From positions 1 through 12,503 of the forward strand of contig FLMG01002053.1 in assembly GCA_900088475.1 (NCBI GenBank): 12,503 nt of DNA, in the 5' to 3' direction. This stretch comes from Hyphochytrium catenoides. Lineage: Eukaryota > Sar > Hyphochytriomycetes > Hyphochytriales > Hyphochytriaceae. This document shows, in pieces, positions 1 through 8,428 of this stretch; the first letter of the stretch is position 1; every line of letters begins with the position of its first letter. The position numbers and the translations under genes are program-made. Under the pieces are notes generated by a model. The model did no database searches and was not told the DNA's origin. It worked only from the letters and a program-made list of their open reading frames with translations.

Positions 1-503
1 TACGCACTAAGTGTCTATGATGCTCTGAAGCCACTTTTCGTGTTAAGGTATAAGAACGTGACATTGAGTGTGTACGTTGCGGTCATTGCAGCGCACGTTT
101 GCTTGACTGTCAGTGCGTTACTCATCTCTTCTTCAGATTCTCTGCTAGTGCAATGCAGCCTCTATCAAGCCAGAGCTCAACCTGTAGATGACTGTTTCGG
201 AGCGCAGACAGAGTTGCAGGCACGACTCCTCGCATATAGCCTGAAGGTATCAATGCGGGGTCGTTAGAGCTCTTGCCATCCCTACACATTGGCTGCTCAG
301 TGTGGCCGAATGCCCGCCAGCTTCTCTACATCGCGGCAGGGGACAACGCTCGGTCAAGTGTCTCCAAGTCAATTATCTTGCCTTTAATGTCAATCACTTT
401 TTTTGGCTCTGTTATCCTCCTTATCGGGACATGTTTTTGTCGTCCTCCCCCAGTCACGCTGCTGCTCTCTAACTTCGACTCATCGTTGGCTGCAAAGAAG
501 TAA
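1..503 (+). CDS. Possible 3' exons of an unrecognised gene entering from the left
   Basis: Frame 1 is open from the first base to a stop at 265-267. Inside it, a stretch read as ELQARLLAYSLK looks protein-like. A second possible terminal exon starts after a pyrimidine-rich acceptor (tcctcccccag, ending at 453) and reads TLLLSNFDSSLAAKK to a TAA at 501-503. A weak donor after position 259 would join the two in frame (phase 1). If real, this gene converges on the minus-strand gene that stops at 595. I recognise no family, no conserved motif supports the junctions, and the donor is poor. The stretch may simply be noncoding. Confidence 0.22.
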
Positions 504-594
504 TTGACCTGTCGTTTATTGGCAGAAGAATTTGCCTAGAGAGCCAACACTCTGAGCCGTCATCAGGCCTGACTTGTCCTTTCTATCATTTTTT

Positions 595-1801
595 CTACCG
601 CAGAAGAATCGAACTTTCACAGCTGTACTCTGGCGACCTCGATCTCAGTGTGGCTTCATGACATCGTAAAGAGCTCTTCCGAACGATTGTCTTGGCTTGC
701 ATCTTCACTGTTAATATTTCCACCACTTTCTCCAGATCTGCGGCCTCAGAGTGGGACTCTTCACTCTTAGGCACGGAGTCCACCAGCGCCTCTTCTATGG
801 TCTCCGTGTCAAGGCCTAGATAGAGAGGATCAAGGAAGTGCCACAAACAACAGCGTCAGAGTGCAAGCGAAAGGGCGAGAGACGGACAGATGATCGCTTA
901 TAGCAGGAAATAGTAAGGGAGAGGCGCCCCCGCGAAAGACTTCAAGCATAGATAAGACATTGAGAAGATCATGCATATGTCTGGCGCTACCCATACCTGG
1001 AAAACGCCTTCGAATATACGCGACATCCTTTTCAAGAGTCCTTACGTTATCCGGAAAGCCTTGGCCTATCTCTAGCTCCTTCTCGTCTAGTACTCTCCTG
1101 CTTGTCTTAGTCTTCTTCTTCCGAGAAGAATGCTCCAGAATCTCTTCCAGAATGGGCGTTACTCCTGGAATAGGGATGATTGTGCTGGTGCCATTGATGT
1201 CTGAAGGGACATCGGCGGCAGGAAGTGAAGGCCCTGTACTAACGTCACTTCTCTTTCTGGGCTTTCTCCCTTTAGTCACTGTGCAATTAGTGGTAGGGGC
1301 GGTGGGTCCAGCATTAGATTTCTTCTTCGCGGCAGCACGAGGCGTCTTTGACCGAACAACCGTTACAATAGTGGCCTCATCCCAGACGCCGTCCTCCATG
1401 CCTTTGCTGGCGTCTGGTTGAGACTCATCGCAGACTTTCGAGGGCGCTCGGGATGCTGAACTGCGAACATTACGGGACGAAACAGCTTCAGTTGGCTCAA
1501 GCTTGCGCTTTCTTGAAGGCTTTGGCTTTGCGCGACGCCCTTCACAGGTCACCTTTAGTCTAATCTTGACAGCATATTTGAGTGTTCTTATCATGCTCTT
1601 ACCGTTCGTAGAATCTGCGATTTCTCTTCCTGATGTTGGCCTCTTGTTTTCCTGTGCTGCTCTTCTTAAGCTTCCTCTCGTTGTTGGAGACATAGTTGAG
1701 ATGACCTTGCACAGCTCTTGACCGTGTCCTAAGAATCTTGACCCAATGCCTCTAAAAACGGCTTCTGTTAAGCTTGCGGCAAGGTGCCAGATACTGGCCA
1801 T
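595..1801 (-). CDS. Basic, probably nuclear protein with a C-terminal CUE-like motif (2 exons)
   Basis: Exon 1 runs from 1801 down to 997 and exon 2 from 815 down to 595, giving about 341 residues. The intron (996 to 816, 181 nt) has donor gtatgg and acceptor ctatctag, phase 1. Splicing joins DVAYIRRRFP to GLDTETIEEALVDSV. This resembles a CUE ubiquitin-binding helix bundle, with an FP near residues 267-268 and an acidic TIEEAL helix after it. The ATG at 1801 (context acgATGg) is the first after an in-frame TAA at 1819-1817; M37 is another possible start. Residues about 89-100, 179-184 and 228-236 are Lys/Arg clusters that look like nuclear localisation signals. The middle is Ser/Thr/Pro-rich and probably disordered. 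The family is not recognised beyond the CUE-like stretch. The 268-codon open exon next to a gene with 17 introns is a contrast. The gene is head-to-head with the methionyl-tRNA synthetase gene. An alternative 5' exon is listed separately. Confidence 0.6.
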
Positions 1802-2623
1802 CGTAGTGCCCAGCCGTTAATCCACAGCAGGCTTGATAAGCGTCTTCGCCAATCGCAAACCGAAGCCCATAGCCCACCTCCTTACAATTCAGCTTTTACA
1901 CGCCTTACGTATCGTCTCCGAGGAGACAGATTGCACACTCCGTCATGTCTTCCGATAGGGATCTTAGTCGTAGATCAAGCTGATGAGGCCGCGCTTCCGA
2001 CAAGTCTGCACAAAAGAGGTTGCAGGGACCTACACCTTATGTTAGGACGTAGAGCTAGTCACAGCCGCTGCGATGATGGCGTCAGTCTGCTGCATCTTCA
2101 GTCTCCATCAACGGTCTTCTTGCCCTTGAAGTGATGCTGAGGCACAGGATGGAGGCTCTTCAGCTTCAGAACACAAGCACAAAACTACCGTCTCCCACGC
2201 TCCCAAAGATTGGACACAATATTCATAGAGATAAGATTATCACGCCTCTAAACCCTTCGGTTATCATAACTATCTACATCCTTCCACACCTATTGATTAC
2301 TAGGTCTTTCATTCTAAGATTACTACATATTAACAAGCTTTGGTCCGTTGACACATTTGATTCTTTCTTGGGTTATGACGTTAACAGCTCTCTCTTTCTG
2401 ATGTTTAGACGTTACCGGTTTTCGGTGTGATGTCTCGACCTCCAGTTCCTCTTCCTCGCCAACAGAGAAAGGCAGAAAATTGAGAAGTCTGCGATAAGAA
2501 TCAGAGGCGCCATCGGCAAGTTGGAGAGAGCTCCACCTTCATTGAGAGACCAGGAGCTCCAGGAGGACCATATCTAGAGCCCTAGTAAGGCAACATAGCT
2601 CCGTCCGGCGTGTGTTGGGGGCT
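1802..2623. promoter_or_regulatory. Intergenic region between divergent genes, probable promoters of both
   Basis: These 822 bases separate the start codon of the minus-strand CUE-like gene from that of the plus-strand methionyl-tRNA synthetase gene. Open frames exist on both strands, but none shows conserved protein character apart from the short cryptic exon at 1909-1946. About 2220-2420 is clearly more AT-rich than its surroundings and is the likeliest core promoter area. I could not identify a specific TATA box or initiator. The frame upstream of ATG 2624 has no nearby in-frame stop, so a longer N terminus or an upstream exon cannot be excluded. Confidence 0.4.
1909..1946 (-). other. Possible alternative first coding exon of the CUE-like gene
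   Basis: On the minus strand an ATG at 1946 opens MTECAICLLGDD and then meets a good donor (gtaaggcg) starting at 1908, phase 2. Joined to the acceptor gtttttag ending at 1752, it continues in frame into the large exon as TGIGSRFLGHGQELC. This intron would be 157 nt, normal for the window, and would remove the ATG at 1801. The CxxC with a following hydrophobic residue recalls the start of a RING or other zinc finger. The later Cys/His pattern (GHGQELC) does not complete a known finger, so the call rests on splice signals and phase only. Confidence 0.25.
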
Positions 2624-5600
2624 ATGTTGGCGGCATCCTCCTTGCGGGCCTCGTTTAGGCGGAGCTTGCTCGCGAATCATTCTCGTCCCACTGCTTGCTT
2701 GTTTGGCAGCGAGAGATGGAGCTCCACCATAGCAGAAGGAAACAACGCCAGCGAGCATGGGCGTAAGAAGAAGCCCATTATTATAACGACCCCTATCTTC
2801 TACGTCAATGCAGCCCCGCACGTTGGCCACCTCTTTTCAGCGCTGCTCGCTGACTCCTTGGTACGGGCACCATAAATGATGCGTCTATTCAATACACTGC
2901 AGCTTGGGGGGTCTTATCCTTACACTGACTTACACTTTACTAGGCGAGATGGTTCCGTATAAAAGGAGAGGATGTCATCTTCTCAACTGGGACAGACGAG
3001 CATGGCCAGAAGGTCACACTCTTGCCTTACAATCCTCTTTCTATCGCTCCCTCTTCTTGCCAGTCCTTAGCTACTCCTCTCTCCCTGTCCGGTGGCCTTC
3101 TCTTTCTTCACGCTTGAGGGGGAAGTTTTGGAGGCTCAGCCTTCATGCCTTCCCTTATATCCTTCTCTTTGCTCTTCAGCTTCTCCTAATGCCTATCTCC
3201 CAGCTTATCTGCTACATTCCTTCCAGAAGCTCCTTTGGTCTGTCCAGCTCCAACTCGTCGAATCCTGCACTTGGCATCTTGCGCTATTCTTAGCCGCTAT
3301 TCTTCTCCTTTTGAAGGTTTATGAGGCAGCTGAGAAAGCCGGAATGGACCCTGCAGAGTTCACGGACAAAGTCTCCAAGACATTCTCAACACTGTTTGAT
3401 CAGGCCAACATTAGCTACACCGACTTCATCAGGACAAGTGAGCCCAGACACAAAAAGGTAGCCACTAAGTGCAGGGAAGGTGGCTGACAAATGGCAGTGG
3501 TTGGTCCTAAGCCTCTTATTCTGCAAAGACTTCAAGAAACTTGGCCCCCGGCAGCCTCTTCACTTAGCGACCGCGCGTTTTGGCCTCTCACAATCTTCTC
3601 TAGGTCTCTCCATCCAAATAATAGCTCTTTGCTTCGTGGGACTTTGTCTTATGACTCGCTTATGCTAAAAGCTTGAGATTCCAGGATCCTCATTCTCTCA
3701 TGCTTAGGCTGTTCAACGCTTCTGGAATGAGCTGGCCAAAAGAGAAAAGATCTATTTAGGACAGGTGGGTTGCGCTAGAGTTTTATGTGTGTGGGTTATC
3801 CTCGGTTGTCTATTGCTGTGACTGTATGCAACCCCTTTTGAGTGTCTTAGAACGTGTTCCCTGATGCTTTCAGCGTCTTTTGCTGTTGCGACTAGCGGGT
3901 GCTGGCTTCTTTCTACCTCTGAACAAACTTCCGCTGATGAGTCCTTCCTCCCGGACAGTACCGTGGCTGGTATTGCAAGTCAGACGAGTCATTCCTAAGT
4001 ATGGGGAGAGTAAATGTCATTCTGGACAAGGATGGAGTACCGAAAGCGGTATGTGCACCAGGCGTCTTGATCAGCCTCTCCTTGGACACAACTTCTTCTT
4101 CATGATTGTGTCGCCTTGAGACCAATTCTCCACTGCCGATAACCACGCTGTCTTCTGCCTCGCTCGCCCTCACTGCCTGCAACTTCCCGGCCTATGGCTT
4201 CTGTAGATGTCCAAGGAATCCGGGCACGAGGCTACTGAAGTGAACGAGGAAAACTATAAATTCAAGTACGTCTTAACTCAAGGGTGATGACTGACGGGAA
4301 GACTAGCTAAAGGAAAGCTCCATTAGTACTGAGATTGAGAGAGGTGCAGAGAAGAGAGACCAGGGAAGAATTGAGCGTACGGCAAGTGTTCGGTGCTTAT
4401 AGCTGCCATAAAACGGGTCTTCGCTGTTTGGAGGAAATAAGACAGTTCAGTCATGACTAGACCTAAAGAAGGATGATCCTAATTAGATAAGCTTCAGGAA
4501 GGAAGAGGATTAAAAAGCGGCAGCACTTTGTAGGATACGGACCCTGTGTGAGGCTGGCGCCTACACTTCAAAATGCCTTTGAAAGCAGTTAGATGGTAGA
4601 ACTGCCGTTGACGACCTGCCCGTTCTTGCCTTGCCCAGCACGAAAGATATGGCTGTGACCGTCCTAGAGTGGATGACGAAGGACCCTGAAGCGGTGTACC
4701 CAGATCTACATAAGAATCAGGTATGAATCATCATTCTTTCTCAATTTGCTCCTCAGTGTTGCTTCTAGTGCTCCCCTAAGCGGGACTTGAAGGGCAAATG
4801 CCCCTATTCTTCCTTGCTACTGCCTTAGGATAGCGTTCTTCTCTTACCGTGCCCTCACGTAGGTTCGCCTCCTTCTGGCTGATCCGTCCAATCTTTCGAT
4901 CTCAAGACTCCGAAGGCCTGAGAGTTGGGGAATCTCTGTTCCAGGTACGATGTCCAGACGGAACTAACTCACACTGGCAAGAAAGAGGGAGAGAGTGAAA
5001 GGGCAATACAAGGCAAGGTTGATGGAAGGGAGAGCATTTTGGGAGTGCGGCTGGTAAAGAAGGAGTGTTCCGGCAAAGATCGCCCTAACGGCTTGCTGAG
5101 GACCAGAACGGGTCTAACTCCCCATTTGTCCATGTTAGGAGACGAGAACCATATCGTTTATGTATGGTTCGATGCTCTAATCAACTACCTCACAGCCACG
5201 GGCTACCCTTGGACCTCCTCAGAGGTAGGGAACTATAGGCGGCCCCTTGACCTATCTCCCCTAGTATCCTCTGTCTCTTTGAGACTATTGCCCTACTACG
5301 ATCCTGAGGCTTCTTTAGCGACCTTACACGAAGTTTAAGGCTTAGTCATCGCTGCTGGACCCAGAGGGGCCATATTGTCAACCTTGGAATACATTCTATC
5401 CATTGCTCTGATGTTGTGCTCCCTGTCCCTCGCTCCCACTCGGAGGTATTAACACCGCTCCTACTTGCAGGAAGGGGAAGAGATCAGCAACAAGTCTGTA
5501 CCATGGCCCCCAGACTATCAGGTATGTAAGACTGTCATTCTGCCCTTCTCTAGGCCCTATCTGAACCTTCAAATCAGATCATAGGGAAGGACATCATCAA

Positions 5601-8105
5601 GTTCCATTGCCTCTACTGGCCAGCCTTTCTAGCTGCAGCGGGTGCGTAACACTTCTAGCGGGTGCATTCGCGGTGGAGGCCAATCCGCTGCCATCTAGCT
5701 CTCCGTCTTGGGACTACATTCTTGCTAACAGTCACACAGCTAGTTTGGGCCACCCATCTTATTCTTTGGCCTTTGGATATCTTGGTCACATGTACCTGGT
5801 GCATCCTTACTCACATACCCTTGACTGCCCACGTTGTGCTTATTAGAGCTTGATTTACCTCGTCGCGTCGTTGCCCATCCTCATTGGACCGTGGGAAAGG
5901 TGAAAATGTCAAAGAGTCTTGGAAATGTTATCGACCCGCGAGATGTTATGGCAAAGGTTAGAGTCCGGAATGCGTGCTTTAAGCTTCTTTGACGGGAAAC
6001 ATCTTTAGGACTTTCCGTCGTTCTGCTGTCCACGTCTCTCCAGTGATCGCGAACGCCCCTGCAATCTTATCTTAGTTCTTTCCGTGAGCTGCATTATTTG
6101 GTGTCTTATGGGGCGTTGAAAGGGTGGCCTTAAAGGCTATTCAAGTCTCTATCAAGAATTGGACTCTTTCTCTCTTTTATTCTATCATCATGGCCCTTGA
6201 CTTCCGTTTGTTCAGCTTTAGGCTCTTTGTGTCTCTCTGCTTGGTGCTCTAGCATGACTGACGTCCCTATGTAGTATGGAGTAGAAGCAACCCGCTATTA
6301 TTTGCTGAAGGAAGCGAGGCTGCGCGATGACAAGAACTTTTGTTACGAGGAGCTGGTTAAGGTAGTGAACTCCGATCTGAAGGGCAAGTTAGGGAATCTA
6401 GGTACGATCCTCTTCTTGCTACTTTTTTATCCATATGAGCTCTTTCGCTCCGGCGACTTTTGCTCCCGTGCGCACGACAGCAACACGTGTCTCAGGCAGG
6501 GGCTTCTTCTTTGCTTAGTCCGTATGTCGTGTTGGGATCCGCTGTCTTCAAAAACTATTATCGGTCAAGTCTCGTTCGATCCTTCTCTTAGGGCTCAAAG
6601 TGATGACGTTCCTCCTTTACTAGGTCCTTCTCTTTTCCACCTGTTCACCCTTCTTACTTCTTGCCTTTTCCCGGGTCCCATCCTCACTCCGTTAAACTCT
6701 CAGTCGCTCGATGCAGTGGTGCCGCTATCCTTCCGTCCCAGACCATTCCGCAGCCAGGACCCTTGACTCCTGAAGACCAGGAGCTAGTGGATCGAATCCA
6801 CGACACCGTTCGGAGAGTCGGCGAGCTCTACGAAAAGCCAGAGATATCCTTTTCTACCACCGCAACTGCTTCTTCTCTAATTCGAACACATTCTCTCTCT
6901 CCTGTCAAGCTTCATTTCGAGGGCTGGCATCATGCTCTATATGCTCCCAGCGTGTTTTCTCCTGGCACAATCTCAACAGCGACGTTTCCTTGCGCTACCA
7001 GCATTTGTTCTTCTCTTCTTCTAGTTAGGGCTGTACTATTGTCCTCTTTCGAAACCTCCAAGGCACTGTTGCTATCTTCTCTTACCCTACACATGGAAGT
7101 CCCTTAACCAAAGACTCACCCGGGCTATGCCGTTGAGGAAGTGATGACGCTTGTGGATGCAGGGAATGCCTATTTCCATGCACAAAGTGCATGGGAACTG
7201 ACGCCTAAGAAGGACGATCCAGGTCTGCTCCCATTGGATCCAGCCTATGTGATGCCTCTTTTTTCCCCTCTCTTCTTCTGGGCGTCCGCTGCTCTTCGCT
7301 GTCTTGTTGTCTAGCGTTGGCCACAGCTATCCGGAAGAGCCTAGACTCTCCATCTGTTAGCCTGCCTGTTGCTCCTCCCCTACTCAATCGCTTGCGCCTC
7401 ACCTGTTGATCCTCCTGCCTCAGAGCCCGACGCCGCCAAGGCCGAAAGACTAGGGACGGTCTTATATAACTGTTTAGAGTTGTCAAGAATCGCAGGTACT
7501 TTTGTCATTTTCCGAGCTCTCCCTTTCTCTTTCCTCCTATTTCAGTCTCTTCCTGTTGGCTCTCTTCTCGCGTCCATAAGGCCCAAATGATAGCTTCTTG
7601 CACTCCCAGATACTGATCGATAGCTTTCTCTCTGTAGGCTGCCTCCTCTATCCTGTCGTCCCTGAGGCATCTACCAAGATTCGTAGGTATTTAGGCGCAG
7701 ACTCTGGGCCCATTACCCTTCAAAGGTATCGATTGCAGTGATAAGCCCTTCTGGTCTATCAGACTGTGGTTCCACACCTTCTCCCCTCATAGATTGCTAT
7801 CTAACTTGTTCTCTTTTCAACTTTGTCCTTTCTTAAGTCGCTTAAAGACCGTTTACCTTTGTCCAAGTCTTGGTCGCCCGCTCTAATCATCATTTGCTAC
7901 CTATAGTCTTAGGTATGGAGAAGGAAGGCCCGGGGTTTCCTTGGTCCCACAGGGAGAGGGAAGCTTCAAGCTTCAGGAGAGACTGAAGTCTCCAACAGAG
8001 ACCAAGCCCGCCGAGGGCCAACCGATGAATCGCAGGGAGAGGAAGAAGCTGGGGAAGGCTGGACGGAAGCAGGCGAATGAGGAGAGGATGCTGATGGACA
8101 AATAA
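2624..8105 (+). CDS. MARS2: Organellar methionyl-tRNA synthetase, 18 exons, 616 aa
   Basis: Class I synthetase that charges tRNA-Met with methionine, probably in the mitochondrion. Exons: 2624-2860, 2944-3012, 3317-3457, 3708-3764, 3959-4048, 4207-4265, 4639-4720, 4863-4944, 5139-5224, 5471-5521, 5578-5641, 5847-5956, 6275-6401, 6704-6843, 7120-7222, 7424-7495, 7638-7725, 7913-8105. The frame holds throughout (1851 nt). Residues 1-35 are rich in Arg, Ser and Ala and poor in acid, as in a mitochondrial presequence. The HIGH-type motif is HVGH at 66-69, GTDEHG is at 95-100, [10 protein letters not shown] is at 281-290, and the KMSKS loop is at 359-363. The connective peptide ([13 protein letters not shown] onward) lacks paired CxxC zinc knuckles, as in the MARS2-like, zinc-free form. 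The anticodon-binding helical domain covers about 419-560, followed by a basic tail ending ERMLMDK. Introns are GT-AG except 6844-7119 (AT-AC). Introns over 300 nt (3013-3316, 4266-4638, 5957-6274, 6402-6703) show no nested gene. The start is the first ATG giving the presequence; a GTG at 2612 is in frame. Dual plastid targeting is possible. The junctions at 4265/4639 and 7222/7424 are less certain. Confidence 0.95.
6844..7119 (+). other. U12-type (minor spliceosome) AT-AC intron, intron 14 of the MetRS gene
   Basis: The donor reads gag|atatcctttt, an exact match to the U12 5' splice-site consensus ATATCCTTT. The 3' end carries tcccttaac at 7100-7108, matching the U12 branch-site consensus TTCCTTRAY at 8 of 9 positions. 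The likely branch A at 7107 is 12 nt before the terminal AC (7118-7119), within the short distance typical of this class. There is no polypyrimidine run between branch site and acceptor, also typical. Removing these 276 nt joins LYEKPE to [15 protein letters not shown] in phase 0 and keeps the expected spacing in the anticodon-binding domain. No nearby GT-AG pair does this. The other 16 introns of the gene look U2-type. Confidence 0.9.
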
Positions 8106-8106
8106 A
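8101..8106 (+). terminator. Possible poly(A) signal overlapping the MetRS stop codon
   Basis: AATAAA contains the TAA stop (8103-8105) and runs into a stretch of nine A. If used, the 3' UTR would be only tens of bases long. The A-run alone could be chance or a site of internal oligo(dT) priming in cDNA, so the call is tentative. Confidence 0.25.
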
Positions 8107-8428
8107 AAAAAAGGCAGCATTCGAGATCCTCTGCACTCTCTCTTGGGCAGAGGTTTCTTAGTCATTCCTACTGCTCAGCTCCTACACATAGAGGATATAG
8201 GGCTAGTCACGTAATCCATCTCTCTCTCTCTAGTACGGTTCTCATGCCGGCCTAAGGCCAGTATGACCAATCTATATAGCTGGGTATAGCTGTCAGCGTA
8301 AACTTGCCAGAGCCGCACTTTTCAACCTGGCTATCTAGCATACATTTCGCTTTTACATAGTCCGGCACAGATGAGAAGGGTCAGGAATCGCTATCTTAAA
8401 TTAGCTATGGTGCGCCAAAAGACAGCGG
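8106..8428. other. Convergent 3' intergenic region
   Basis: These 323 bases lie between the stop codons of two genes transcribed toward each other and must hold both 3' UTRs and polyadenylation sites. There is a short CT run at 8219-8232. I see no gene and no strong AATAAA for the minus-strand gene. Confidence 0.5.

Noticed and set aside
960-1421. 153-codon open frame on the plus strand
   Set aside because: It is antisense to the large exon of the CUE-like gene and shows no independent protein features.
1784-2134. 116-codon plus-strand open frame in the divergent intergenic region
   Set aside because: Composition looks random, there is no motif, and it overlaps the start of the minus-strand gene.
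5262-5272. Second U12-like donor (gtatcctct)
   Set aside because: It lies inside intron 9, where no conserved exon sequence ends and no U12 branch site follows at a useful place.
4925-5338. 137-codon open frame that includes the conserved [10 protein letters not shown] stretch
   Set aside because: The first two thirds are intron 8 read through in the exon 9 frame. Exon 8 continues into this intron in another frame that stops, so only 5139-5224 is coding.
6661-7107. Unspliced continuation of MetRS exon 14 to a stop at 7107
   Set aside because: Protein similarity ends at 6843 and resumes at 7120. The sequence between has U12 intron signals at both ends.
7205-7486. 93-codon minus-strand open frame
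   Set aside because: It is antisense to MetRS exons 15-16 and the intron between them, with no recognisable features.
8240-8265. Short inverted repeat around gccggcctaaggcc in the convergent gap
   Set aside because: The stem is only about four base pairs, too weak to call a terminator or structured RNA.
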